DNA of 64,000 nt from Actinostola sp. cb2023 (GCA_033675265.1 JAUJYZ010000104.1:186001-250000); one strand, 5' to 3'. Shown: positions 46,983 through 59,037, numbered from the stretch's first letter. Numbers and translations: made by a program. Notes: a model not told the origin generated them from the letters alone.

Positions 46983-47185
46983 ACATGTTTTCAAAAACGG
47001 GTGCCCTTTTGGTGCCCTTTTACAAAATACAAAATGGTAATAAAATAGCAAGAAAGGAATTAACTAGAGAAACAAAAGAAATGCACTCAAGCTGAACTCA
47101 GGCTCATTGTTTCTCTAATCAATTATTTTTTACTATTGTACTATTTTGTATTTTGTAAAAGGCAACGTTTTTGAAAACAGGTGTA
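46983..47185. mobile_element. Foldback MITE, CACCTGTTTTCA family, copy 2
   Basis: TTTTCAAAAACGGGTGCC and an inner ACAAAATACAAAATGG pair with inverted partners near 47140-47185, ending CAGGTGTA. Confidence 0.7.
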
Positions 47186-47219
47186 GATATTTACATTTAG
47201 TATTTACATGCATTTCGTT

Positions 47220-50200
47220 TCAAAGAAATGTTCTCCTTTTCCTGTCTTTTTCCCTTTGTCTTCTCCTCCTTCTGCTCTCATTCCTGATAATTGGTATCGG
47301 TTCATTCTGTCTCCCATCACTCTCCACACACTGTCTCTCGTCCCTCTCCACATGCTGCTGTCTCTCATCCCTCTCCACCCACTGTCTCTCGTCCCTCTCC
47401 ACCCGCTGTCTCTCGTCCCTCTCCACCCGCTGTCTCTCGTCCCTCTCCACCCGCTGTCTCTCGTCCCTCTCCACCCGCTGTCTCTCATCCCTCTCCACTC
47501 GCTGTCTCTCGTCCCTCTCCACTCGCTGTCTCTCGTCCCTCTCCACCCGATGTCTCTCGTCCCTCTCCACCCGCTGTCTCTCGTCCCTCTCCACCCGCTG
47601 TCTCTCATCCCTCTCCACTCGCTGTCTCTCGTCCCTCTCCACTCGCTGTCTCTCGTCCCTCTCCACCCGATGTCTCTCGTCCCTCTCCACCCGCTGTCTC
47701 TCGTCCCTCTCCACCCGCTGTCTCTCGTCCCTCTCCACCCGCTGTCTCTCGTCCCTCTCCACCCGCTGTCTCTCGTCCCTCTCCACCCGATGTCTCTCAT
47801 CCCTCTCCACCCGCTGTCTCTCGTCCCTCTCCACCCGCTGTCTCTCATTCCCCTGCCTGTTCTCCATCTTCTTCTGTCTTTCTTCCATCTTCTTTTTCTG
47901 TCTCTCTTCCGTTTCTTCCTTTTCTTTATCTTCATCATCTGTAAATTAATAAGAAGATATACATTAATGTTACATACTTCTGTCTAATATTACTTTCATG
48001 TTCTCCCAAATTGATTTTGAAAATTCAACATCCACACCATCCATAACATACATTTGTAACATCCTTTCATAAGATCTTTACCTTTATCTATCACAATTAT
48101 TGTCGATTCATTACCTCTCTCATTTAATGGGCCATTGTTATCTTTGAAGACAATCTGAAAGTTAGAAGAAAGGAAGGGGAAGCATCATCTAAAACCACAT
48201 TATCATACAAGAACTGATAGACACACTGCTACATACACTAACTTAGTGCTATATATATATAGCACTATATATATACGGTGAATACTTATAAAGTAATAAT
48301 TAACACAGTAATTTATAACTTAGCTATGTGCATAAGGCATTAAATTACCCATGGTACATACTTATAAAGTAATAATTATCACAGTAATTTATAACTTAGC
48401 TATGTGCATAAGGCATTAAATTACCCATGGTACATACTTATAAAGTAATAATTAACACAGTAATTTATAACTTAGCTATTTGCATAAGGCATTAAATTAC
48501 CCATGGTACATACTTATAAAGTAATAATTATCACATTAATTTATAACTTAGCTATGTGCATAAGGCATTAAATTACCCATGGTACATACTTATAAAGTAA
48601 TAATTATCACATTAATTTATAACTTAGCTATGTGCATAAGGCATTAAATTACCCATGGTACATACTTATAAAGTAATAATTATCACATTAATTTATAACT
48701 TAGCTATGTGCATAAGGCATTAAATTAAAAAAATTACCATCATGTCCTCATCTCCAGGTGTATCTAATGAATTTCCTAAGCAAACGCCTTCTGATTCAGA
48801 CACTCATGTCCTCATCTCCAGGTGTATCTAATGAATTTCCTAAGCAAACACCTTCTGATTCAGACACTCATGTCCTCATCTCCAGGTGTATCTAATGAAT
48901 TTCCTAAGCAAATGCCTTCTGATTCAGACACTCATGTCCTCATCTCCAGGTGTATCTGATAAAACAAACTTACAGTATTATTGTATTTATTGTACTATAC
49001 ATGTATACCAATATCTGCTAATTATATTAATAATTATATGTTGAAGACAGTAAATTATATTCGCGTTAAATCCTTTCCTGTATGTGCAATGCGACCTTTC
49101 AAATGATACTTTGTAAGCACATCATGCATGTACTTACCTCATTGTCGCTTTCATTTGGAAGAAACTGTGGCTGTTGAAATACAAAATTAAGTAATTACAT
49201 GAGTGTTTTATCGGATATATAAACCATGACGCGAAGCAGAGATATCTAATCCAACACTCTAAGATAAATTTTATTTATCTGTGCGTCTATGCACTATTCT
49301 CTATATAATTATTATTATACTGTAGACTTTTCTTCATGATCTTTATATTTCTATATACAATTTAAACTATATCATATGCTTGGAATTCTAGTGTAATTTG
49401 GGATGTATACAGTACACCTATTTCAAAAAAGGTTGGCATCTGAAATATGGATCTGAAATCTTATTATTATTGTGGGTATAAGTTGTGATCTATCTTGTAA
49501 TTACTGGAATATGCCACGACCTTTAGGCGAAGACCTGCGTTGGCGAATAGTGTGGCTATGAGTGTTTTTAGGTCACAGATTCAGATTTCAGATTCAGATT
49601 TCAGATGCCAACGTTTTTTGAAATAGGTGTATAATATTACAATGACATTCAAATTGATCCCAATTTGCACTTGAAATACTACTAAAATGTATAAATACTT
49701 ACATCTTTATCTAGAATGCTTTGCTGCTGCTGTTGTCTAAATTAAGAGTATCATGAATTAATTACCATTGATATTAAATCAAACTATTTATTGTCTTTGT
49801 TTTTAAATTTAGTAAGTTGACAAGAGGGGATTTTCAATTTCTTGTACTCACTTGATGGACACTCTAAAAGAATACAATGCCTCTTTTGAGGTGCTAATGC
49901 AGTCCATTAGATGGCGCTGTGAACCAAAGCCTATAATAAGGAGAAGATCAGTTTTATAATTACAATATGATTTTTTTAAATTATAAATTTAAAAATATTT
50001 ATTACTTAAAATTGTTGAGATTGGCTATAATTAATAATTTATTTTATGATAACTCAGCATACCAATCTGACTGTGCAACACCTTTAGGCTTCCAGCATTG
50101 CCTGGCACCACTACTGGAATGCACAGAATGACATTTGTCCCAGCTCTTTTGCCAAATCTTTCAAGTACTAACAAGAGAAAAAAGTTGTAAAATGAGTTAA

Positions 50201-52246
50201 ATGTGTAAAAACTCTAATATTATAAGTGCCCTAATAAGTGTCCTAATAAGTGTCCACCCTTTTCACTGAAATTTGAAATAAGTGCCCCCTTTAATAAGTG
50301 CCCCCTCCCCACCTGTCGCTTTTTCATTCACGCTATTAAATAGGGGATTATTAAAGTGCTACTTAGACGAAAATCGATCGAAGTTTAATTTAGCTGAAAC
50401 TTCATTGAATAATTCTTCAATGGTCTAATAATAACTAGTTAAAATCTTTTTTCGATATACCAGAGGGAAGTACTATATTTTCATTAATCTTTAGAGGTGT
50501 CAGTGACGTCATCTACTCAACCCAACATTCAGCTCCATACATTTCTTTGTATTTTGTGAGTGAAAATATCTCAATATTTTGTTCAGATAACAGCTCTGCA
50601 TTGAAGACAACTGGTCAGAAAATCAATCCTAAGCACATATATTGTAAGAAAACTCCTTCACCCAAACTTTTAGCTTCATAGAAATAAAATAATTCAAGAA
50701 ACTAAACACAAAGAAATGTATGGAGCGAAGCTGTGTTGATTGTTACGGTTGAGTAGATGACCTCACTGACACTTCTAAAGATTCATAAAAGTGTAATACT
50801 TCTCATAGGAATTTTGAGTAAACACATTAACCAGTATTGTATGGCTCTTTGAGATTATTTCAGTGAAGTTTCAGCTGAATTAAACTTCGATCGATTTTCG
50901 TCTAAGTAGCACTTTAATGCTACTATGTACGTTAGAACTTTTTGGGAAAATATTTCACAATTTGTATATTTAGAATAAAAAGGAAAAGAATGTGCACTGT
51001 TTGAATGGATTTAAAATTTGGTCAAATGTTATGTGCTAGTCCCCCTTTAAACTTTCCCGTTGAACTTATTTTAATTCTTACTTCCTTTAGGTTGAACAGA
51101 GGTTTTCTTTGTAAAAACTAAGAGAGGGAAGTCCTCTGACATTACTTCATTAGAAAGAGACCTAGAATTAAGTACATGTATATTAGTTTGTAAAGATCAT
51201 TCCCAAATACTAAACACAACAACAATCGATTATAATTATCCTTGTACAGTGGAACCTCTATAATACGGACACTGAAGGGTCAGAAAAAGTATTATTGTTG
51301 AAAACAGATTTATTTCTCCATGGTTTCATCTATATATTGTTCTCAAAACATAATCATTGAATTTATAATTAATACAAATAATAAAAATAGTTAAAGTAGT
51401 GATCTAATAAAAGTAATAAAAATCTAATGTGGATAAAACTACCTGAAATGGCTTTATCTATAAATAATACAACAATATTTTTTCTAATTTTTTAGGTTCA
51501 CTGCAGTAAATGTTTATTGCTTGGGCTGCCTGTGATTTGTTTTCGAAAACTACAAACGTTTCGATCCTTCCTCGGATAGAAATATAATATAGTGCATCCT
51601 GACGGCAATTACAAGATTTTTAATAATGAATTCCATACATGTTTACAAATTATATCCAATGTTTTTGGCATCAAATTATATGCAACAAAGTGCTCAATAT
51701 GGTGGCGTAGAGCGAATATAAAGTAAAGAAATAATTGAGTCGACGTTGAGTAACAATTACATTTTATAACTACAGAACTGTTTCGTATGATAGCGGATTG
51801 ACCCTATCACACTCATCAGGAGTAAAATGTAAAATGTTAAAGTTCTGACTAAAAATGATTACATCAAGTTGATTATATTGAGATGTGCATGACTTACTCA
51901 TGTATGTACGTGCAGGTGTGTACTTACGCGAATGCCTGCATGTTGACATGATATTATATATACATGTACATGTACCTTAAAAATGGCTGAAAATTATCAG
52001 CAGGGGACATATTTCCCACAAGAAAAAGGATGCTCCTGCAAAGGTTGAGTGCTTGTTGGCATGCCTAAAACAAATTACAGAGCAAATATGTCAATGTGAA
52101 TGTACAATTATTGCAATGTACTGGTATTGTTATGTTGTAAAAGGTTTTAAAATAAATTAGACATTCTAGTTGTACCTCTTCGACATCGTTGTTGATGAAG
52201 AGCAAATCACCTGCCCCTCTCTCTGCCAACCATTGCTGTGCTTTAG
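47220..52246 (-). CDS. Spliced gene of unknown function with a charged-repeat C-terminus
   Basis: Ten minus-strand exons are proposed from GT/AG borders: 52246-52176, 52064-51976, 51161-51082, 50167-50063, 49930-49852, 49736-49703, 49170-49138, a last-unit exon ending at 48738, 48154-48082 and 47938-47220. Codon phase carries through each tested junction without a stop, strong evidence for a real gene; the 48738 exon start is unclear because of tandem repeats. The front reads AKAQQWLAERGAGDLLFINN and later GTNVILCIPVVVPGNAG; the tail is ERDERQRV repeats, likely a long charged alpha helix, then an RRRRRQREKDRKRR end. No known domain is recognised. The 5' end is not found and may lie above 52246. 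Introns hold MITEs. Confidence 0.6.
47335..47855. repeat. 24-bp coding minisatellite
   Basis: About 21 units of CTCTCGTCCCTCTCCACCCG plus CTGT, mostly identical with CCC/CTC and CGC/CGA variants. The length is a multiple of three, so minus encodes VERDERQR units. A higher-order duplication is visible: the variant order at 47481-47600 repeats at 47601-47720. Confidence 0.95.
48270..48728. repeat. 76-bp tandem repeat, six units, intronic
   Basis: Units begin CATACTTATAAAGTAATAAT and end TTACCCATGGTA. They lie in the intron between the 48738 exon and the 48154 exon. Confidence 0.9.
48738..48955. repeat. 64-bp tandem repeat spanning an exon, about 3.4 units
   Basis: Units of TCATGTCCTCATCTCCAGGT... 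Only the unit next to the donor at 48737 needs to be coding (TPGDEDM on minus); because 64 is not a multiple of three the whole array has stops. It appears to be partial exon duplication. Confidence 0.85.
49413..49631. mobile_element. Foldback MITE, TACACCTATTTC family, copy 3
   Basis: TACACCTATTTCAAAAAA and GGCATCTGAA are inverted at 49598-49631. It lies in an intron. Confidence 0.8.
50355..50913. mobile_element. Foldback MITE, TTAA target duplication (family A, copy 2)
   Basis: Full relative of 2370-2916 in inverted orientation, with ends AGTGCTACTTAGACGAAAA and TTAA at 50351-50354 and 50914-50917. It sits in an intron of the unknown minus-strand gene. Confidence 0.9.
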
Positions 52247-53652
52247 CTAAAAATAGTAATTATAAATTTCAATTTCAATTTCTTATTTTTTTCGCAATTA
52301 TATCCTAGAACATGCATATATACTGGGACATATGGTGTAATACATGTAACTGTTTCATTTGAAATGGCAAGAAGACCCTCTTCCTCTTTTAAGGTTCCAA
52401 GTGCAAATTATAGTGATTTTAAACAATGATTATCCAACTATCGCTTTTTATTAAAATGGCCAACAACTTTAAACATTTTTAAACAAACTAATAACACATC
52501 TTTTTTTAAACTTGCTTAAATTATTAGATCACTACTTTTACTATTTATTACTTGGGCACTAACGGAGGAAGTGGCCGAGTTATAAAATGCACTTGTTTGT
52601 TTTTATTTTTTGGTAACTACGAAAACGACTCTGATTGTTGTAACGGATTTACTAATTTTCGTCTACATTGTCGAAAAATTTATTTGATTTGATTCCCTAT
52701 AAAATGTAAGCAAAAATATTTTGGTATTATTTAAACACCAAGTAAAAAAAACAGTTCCATAATTTAGTCGAAAATTAGTATGTATAATAAGTGAACATTT
52801 TCGTGACTTACCGAGGTGCGAACCCGGCCAGAAAATCATGGGAAATATTGTTTACCAAGTATTTTTACCCGAATCCACCACGTACATTCATTTTGAATGT
52901 CACTTGAATTTGCTTCACCACAATGTTCTCGTTTAGTACAAGACGTTCATGAAGAATATGGCTGCAAATAGAAACTACCATGATCCTTCAGGGTCGCACC
53001 TTTCAGAGTGTATGCATGTGTACATTTTGAAAGTCACACCACTGCGTGATTTTGGCCTGGTATTTTCTACAGGTTGGCTTATATATAGGAGGGATATATC
53101 AAAATGAACATCAAATACGCGTGGTATTTTCTAATCCTTTATTTCAATTACAAAACAAAAGAAAACGCGGGTTCAGGTGAATAGTAACATATTAATAACA
53201 CCATGATTTAATAGCCTTCAAAGCACGCACTTTGAAGTCTTTTCAATAATTTCTTAGGTAATTTTACTTCAACTGCGGGCCAAAGGAAAACTATCTATTC
53301 TAATTCTGAACAAATGCAAACACTTTCATGACAGTAATTTAGATAGTAGAAACATATCAAAACAATTATTAGTGTTCATCAGGTTGTATGATTGCTGCAT
53401 ACAAAATGACACAATTGAGCAGTATATGTTTGTACTTGGCTTGTTGCGCACATGCAACATATAAGTATATAATGACAGTGATTTAGATGACAATAAACTT
53501 TGTTGAGTAATGTGAGATGTTTGTTAAATCTATGTTGATTGGGGATGACCAGTCATTAAATATGGAGGGGGTGGGGATAGAGAAAAAAAGTGTGTGGGGG
53601 GTCGGAGAGTGAGGGGCTGGGTTGCCGATTTTTGTATTTGCTGTATTGCAAA
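52247..53652. other. Spacer upstream of the unknown gene
   Basis: No convincing further exon was found. A TTGGGCACTAACGGAGGAAG block near 52553 with TTATAAAATG resembles 21300-21345, marking a dispersed repeat. Confidence 0.3.
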
Positions 53653-53686
<34 letters not shown>

Positions 53687-53695
53687 GGGGTTCTC
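53653..53695. repeat. G43 homopolymer
   Basis: Unbroken run of 43 G, followed by AGGGG. It supports no coding sequence (a frame through it would be poly-proline) and its exact length is doubtful in any assembly. Confidence 0.8.
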
Positions 53696-53895
53696 AAAAA
53701 AAGAGAGAATCGAATGATAGGGATGGGGAGGGATCGGTCCCTTATTAGAGTACAAAGAGTTAAACCGTGAAATATAATTAGCTCACTACATATTTACTTT
53801 AAACTGCAACATTTGGGTATGTTAAAATAATAGATGTAAATAAATTGACTAGGACGTCTTCTCCTATACCCCCTTTCCATTCTCTCCACATTCTT

Positions 53896-55119
53896 TCATT
53901 TAAAAAAAGATTGAAGGTCATCACGTAAAACCCCTCTTCTTTCCTTGATTTTTTGCTTTAATTGGTTCCATTTCGATTCGATGTTTTGGGTGTGAACACC
54001 AGTAACAGGATCCACAAAGTTAATGGAGTGGTTCACCACTCTGTGTGACGATACCTTACTGGGTAGATGCTGTTCCAAATGATCGTATGCAGCCCAATCG
54101 TCGGAATGTACTTCACTTCCGGGCTTCAGGCATTGATCCATGATTGGCAATAGAGTCGCTCTGTTTCTTCTTGGAACAACTTGATAATAACCTCTTGTCC
54201 GTTGAAATTCTGTTGTTACTATACCAAAAACCCACACATCTGCATTCCGACGTCCTCTGTTGTACTGTGATGAAAGACAAGAAGATGCCACACTTGTTGT
54301 TATCGTGAGACCGAATTTTAACTACTAACAACCAAACACATGATCAACCGGCTGTTTTTATGCGCGGTAAGTTTGACTTACGGAATTCATACTGCAAGCA
54401 TTCATTCGTAACACTCTAACAACCAATGTAGTGTTAATTAATTTATCGTTGTAGTTAATTTATTATGCATTTAGCGCATTAGCCTGTAAATCAGTGTATT
54501 ATAATCTAACAACCAAACACATGATCAACGCTGTTTTTATTCTCGGGAAGTTTGACTTTTTGGCAAACATAGTTTATTATAGCTTTCCTTGGGTTTGTGG
54601 TTAAATTTGCTTTCGTCGCATTGGACGATTGAGTTTGGACCACCAAACGGTATAAAGGGGTACGTTGAAATGTCTTCTGAGCAAACGTCTTCTAGAACCC
54701 TGTAAAACTTTCTGACGACATTCCTACTATGTCCAAGGGCTCTAGCAGTCCGTATTCTCGCGGTTTCCTCTGACCAAAAGTATATGAATAACATGGCGTT
54801 ACCCAAAGAGATTTTTGGGATTTTGGCAAATATGCTGTTGCATCTAACATTTCGCTTTTTGTTGCATCTTCTACATCTCCTAAGAAAAGGGTATTAAATA
54901 TGTCAAATTTTATATCGAACATGTAACGGTGTATGTTTATAAACTGATTGCTTACCAAACATAACCATCAATGTGGTTGTCCGTTCTGTGAACGAGCAAC
55001 ATGTTCTGGTTGCAATCACCACAGTAGAGCGGGTTTGGTAGTAACGATCTTCTTTGTAACCATTTGATGATCTTATGATTAGACCTTCTTTTAAGATTAC
55101 TGAAGTATTCGAGATTCAT
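53896..55119 (-). pseudogene. Merlin (IS1016/ISXO2-like) transposase, three exons, one damaged donor
   Basis: Exon 1 (55119-54956) begins MNLEYFS and carries a CGDCNQNM zinc half; GTAAGC joins in phase to AG before exon 2 (from 54879), which completes the ribbon with RCRRCNKK. Exon 2 reaches the first catalytic Asp in VQCDESKFNHKPK. Exon 3 (54264-53896) reads YNRGRRNADVWVFG, then HSDDWAAYDHL (second Asp) and NIESKWNQLK (Glu), the DDE triad of IS1595-type enzymes. The donor after KPK reads GAAAGC where GTAAGC is expected, so exon 2 probably cannot splice to exon 3. Two direct copies of AACCAAACACATGATCAAC lie in this intron. I found no TIRs, so it could be a mobile copy or a remnant. Confidence 0.8.
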
Positions 55120-55986
55120 GTTTGCGATTTATCCAGGCGATTGAGATTTGTGTGTGGAAGACCAGTGAAGAAGTAACTCAACGAACCAATCAACAGGAGA
55201 CCCGAGCTGTTGCTAAGAAACGTGTAAACATCAACAAACCAGCAAAAATAAAGTCAAACAAACTCACGTCATGGTTAGCGATTTACACCTTGTTCACACC
55301 TCAGTATTGTTCGCATATTCCCAAACAATAGAATTGACCATATCTCATGTAAACGGGGCCTCAGGCTCATTTTGGTGGAGGGTTATATCTGTATGGCACT
55401 AAAATTCACAATATATTATTGGAAAATTTCACGTCATTGTGGTATTTTACTTTTGAGATACAGAGTTTTTATTTTGTTGGTCTTTGACTCATTGTGTTTA
55501 TTACAAGTCATGAATCAGTTCATGTTAATTACACACGGGTCGAAATAACATTTCAAAAACAATCAGCAACACTGAATGTACAGTGGTACTGTTTGAGCAA
55601 AATTGGCATACAGTCATACAACTGACACCAACTACACCTACTACGCCAACTATGGCTACTACACCTTCCAGAGGAGTGCGGTTCTGCAGGATAAATCGTA
55701 AAATATTAGTACTTCACGCAAACCTCTGATTTCACGATTGTGTGATTATACGAATCTCCGATTTTACAATTATACGATTTTAATACTGCCTCATACGAAT
55801 CTCCGATTTTACGATTCTACGATTTTAATCCCACCTTATACGGAATCTCCGATTTTACGATTCTAATGTGCTTAAATTTGTTCAGAAATCGGTTGCTTTG
55901 CCGTTCTGCCGACTCTGTACGTATTTGTTCCATGAACGAGGCATCTATTGTTATTCAAATCTTGACCTGGTTTTGGTCATTGGGAT
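55120..55986. other. Spacer with a short degenerate tandem repeat
   Basis: TCTCCGATTTTACGATT-type units repeat imperfectly about three times at 55735-55870. No gene. Confidence 0.4.
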
Positions 55987-57978
55987 CTAGTGTTTTCCAT
56001 TCTTCTTACCTTCTACAGCTTTGGCATCTTTAAGTCTTTTGCTGTATGCCCAGGGCTTCCATGTATCACATTCTGAAAAACCAATACTGCAACCTACCTT
56101 GTTCAGGTCATCTTTTGAAACATTTGCAAATGGAGATGGGTATGTTGCTGCATTATTTAATTCCCCTGAGAACGTTGCCAACCATTTTTGGTCAGCAGGT
56201 ACAAGTTCAAAAACAAATGTGCACTCAATACCCCTGATAGTATATACATTAGATTCAATATTTGGCAAGTCCACATCACGCAGCTGAGAGGCATTACCTT
56301 TTCATGTGGGGATGTTCCTCCTTGCAGTTTGCCCCCAACAGGATGAAATTGTCATAACATGACGCCACTCGGTCAGTTATGTTAAGAAAGGATATCAGCC
56401 AAGCAGTGGCCTCATTGTGTTTTCCGAAAGGGGCACCATCAGCCCCAATGGCTACAGCAAAAGCCCCCTCAGCATTTCCAAACCAGTCAAGTGACATAAC
56501 TTCTGCCTGTTCTAGGTATAGATAGAGATTAGCGAGATCAATTAAATACTTCTCTAGATCTCTGCAGCGTCCACTAACTGGTTCTAGCAAATCACCACTT
56601 TCTTCTGAAAACTCACCTACTTGCGCCTGGGGTACTGGTAGTAATTCACCTATATCATACGATGTCATAAATTTGATCAGTTTTTTATATTCTACCAACC
56701 TTGGAAGATATTAATGTCCGGCAAAGGTGTGACGACATTTTGCTACCCTTTTCTTTAATTTCCCTGATGCAGCTTTATATATGTTGGCTGACATTTTGGC
56801 AATTGATTCATATTTTCTTCTACTCAGTAGCCCTCCAGTATAAAATACACTTGCAGACCTAGATATATTTTCAATACTCTTTTCAAAGGCAGCAATATAT
56901 TTATTCACTATGCCTGGTAAAATCTTATTTCTAACTCTATCAGAACAGCTAATGTAACTAGTGAGCTCTTTATTACTTTTACAGTTTACTAGAGTAAGCC
57001 ATAAACCAGCACGGGCATCCTTGTTCTGCTGCTTAGCTGTCCGATTTGTAGTAGAATGAATAAGTCTGTTTAGCTGCAAAGTCTTTGTTCTAAGTAAACA
57101 ATAATAATAATAATAATAATGAAAATAAAAATAATAAAATTTGCCATAAAATGCAAACAAAATGTAGCATGAGCACATATCAAATACAACTGTACAATAT
57201 TTTCCTGTAATGACCAATCGAAATAATATATTTGTGTTAACAGTAGTCTGAGTACAAACACTAAAACCATGCAATGCTTTACACTAATTTCAAGCACGTG
57301 CTGGCTCCGTGGTGTGTGAGCTATTCGTCATTCTATGTGTCTGTATTCTTATTGACAATGGTAAACCAGCCAATCAGATTGCGAGATCATGCTCTGTTAC
57401 TGTAAAATACTAAATAGCATTACCTAAACAATAGAAAAATATAGAAATATTGATATTTAGCACTAAAGAGTACTACAGTACATGTATTTATGTTGCACGG
57501 TTTAAGTGTTTGTACTCTACAGAAGACTATTGCATTTGATAGGTGTACTCATTACTACTTAATGTACATTACCTATGTCGCCTTGCCATAGACTTGGACA
57601 GCTGAGGCACATCAGAATTGCTAGTGAGAACTGTTGGCTGTGCATTCTTCCTTGGTAGATGTGCCATCTCATCCAATGCGAGTCCTCTACAAGTATCATA
57701 AAGCCTATGTATTAATTAGTTGCCTTTTGTTGCCATTAGTGACCCTCAGCCTAATTATGGATGACTTCTTGATCCATGATATTAGTAGTAGTATTAGTAG
57801 TACTATTAGCAGTGTTTCGATATTTATATACCTCCTTTTTTAGGCTTTCCAGTTGCAATTGAAGCTGCTCCAGTTCTTGCTTGGCTTTGATAATATCTTG
57901 ATGTTTTTCAATTGCCTGCTCTCTCAGCTCTTTCCTATGCCCTGCCAGCATTCCAATGTCATATCTTGGTTTACCCAT
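55987..57978 (-). pseudogene. Unknown multicopy-type gene, at least three exons, damaged
   Basis: Exon 1 (57978-57832) is a coiled-coil-like MGKPRYDIGM... segment rich in E, K and Q. A second exon lies near 57685-57573 (ALDEMAHLPRKN). The long third part runs from 57088 to 55987 and includes SLDWFGNAEGAFAVAIGADGAPFGKHNEATAWLIS-type sequence (about 56450) and the ending DTWKPWAYSKRLKDAKAVE. Such proteins are common as uncharacterised genes in cnidarians as I recall. Lesions: TAA at 56711 in frame and a one-base shift near 56290. No function can be assigned; the abundance suggests an element-linked family. Confidence 0.5.
57249..57519. mobile_element. MITE of the GTGTTTGTACTCTA family, copy 5
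   Basis: Left end GAGTACAAACACTAAAACC, right end GCACGGTTTAAGTGTTTGTA, in an intron of the unknown gene. Confidence 0.7.
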
Positions 57979-58112
57979 TGATGCTTGCAGTTCCAGTAAA
58001 CAAAGTTCAATGATGTTGAAACAGCAGTTTATTCACATATCACTCACAGCACACGAGTCATACTAATTTTTGCTTACAAACACAGCTCACATGAACTTAT
58101 ATTTACACTTTT

Positions 58113-58573
58113 TTACACTTTTGCTTCTATTTCAATGTTGTGTAACCCCACAATTGTTCCAAAAAACCAGTTTGCCCTAAAATGAACAGTTTGACTATTA
58201 TTCTTAAAAGTCACCACAACAGGGTTGTCTCTGTCCACGACAATCTTTGCTGTACCTTGGTTCAAAAATGTTCGCTCCAGAAATTCCTTGACCTGCTCTC
58301 CGGTTCCTTTCTTCAATACAAACACCAGCTTCTTCATATGATTATGAGTGCAATATAACAATTTCAGTTTGCTGTTTGCTTTGTTCAATTGTCGTCTCGT
58401 AGGAATTAGAAGAAGCAATAGATAAAATAATATCGAACACCTGTTCATCAACGTCCCTTGAAAATTCTATCAGCCAAGGATTTCTTCTAGCACCTTTTCT
58501 TCTGAGCCTCCGTTTAATGTTTGTGCACCAGTGTAATAGCTCTGTCTTAGCGGTTACAAACGCACGAATGAAC
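58113..58573 (-). pseudogene. Unknown protein gene, copy 2 of 32478-33133, inverted
   Basis: The minus strand repeats the C-terminal exon of the 32.5-kb gene (MKKLVFVLKKGTGEQ... GLHNIEIEAKV) at high identity, preceded by an AG acceptor at 58574-58575 and an FIRAFVTAKTELLH segment. A ten-base insertion near 58335 relative to the other copy shifts the frame between the two halves. The matching region of the 32-kb copy has a different upstream exon sequence, so the two may be separate loci with alternative first exons. No known domain. Confidence 0.6.
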
Positions 58574-59037
58574 CTACAAGAAAAAACAAATAAGCAAGCG
58601 CTTTATAATACTGCTGGTAGAAATTCACGGAGCAGCAACATGGTAGCCTAATATTTAGCACAAGACTTTAAAACACATCCTTTGGCAATCGTATCGTTTC
58701 GAAATTTCAAAACAGGGATAATTTCCCGTTATTTTCATCGAAATTCTGATGACTTTTAACTCAAATATTGTGTATATCCGTACTTACCGAAAACATATCT
58801 TTCTTGTTTGATGCCTGATTTTCTTCGGAAATGGCTCTATTTCTGCAGGAAAGTCTGCTTGACACGATGGCCGACAGTCGAAGAAGAGAAGCCAAGTGAG
58901 AACCCAGTTTTCTTCAGTTAAATATGACCGTGATCAACTAGGGAGAGGGCCCAGAATGCATTGCGAGCAGAGCGCGCGTCATTCAAATTTTTCCTAGGGC
59001 GTTTGTTTTGAGACTGATTTCGCCAGTGTGCAAGTAT
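58574..59037. other. Spacer
   Basis: Upstream sequence of the 58-kb gene copy; a further short exon is possible near 58860 (ATGGCCGACAGTCG, plus) but unsupported. Confidence 0.25.

Noticed and set aside
47146..47987. Plus-strand Ser/Leu/Pro-rich frames and a second minus frame with Trp-Arg repeats
   Set aside because: They are shadows of the 24-bp array; only the VERDERQR frame connects to a splice acceptor and an upstream exon in phase.
52790..52850. tRNA-like GGTGCGAACCCGG word
   Set aside because: No cloverleaf or A/B box arrangement could be formed around it.
53483..53755. Minus-strand poly-proline frame
   Set aside because: It exists only because of the G43 homopolymer and has no domain.
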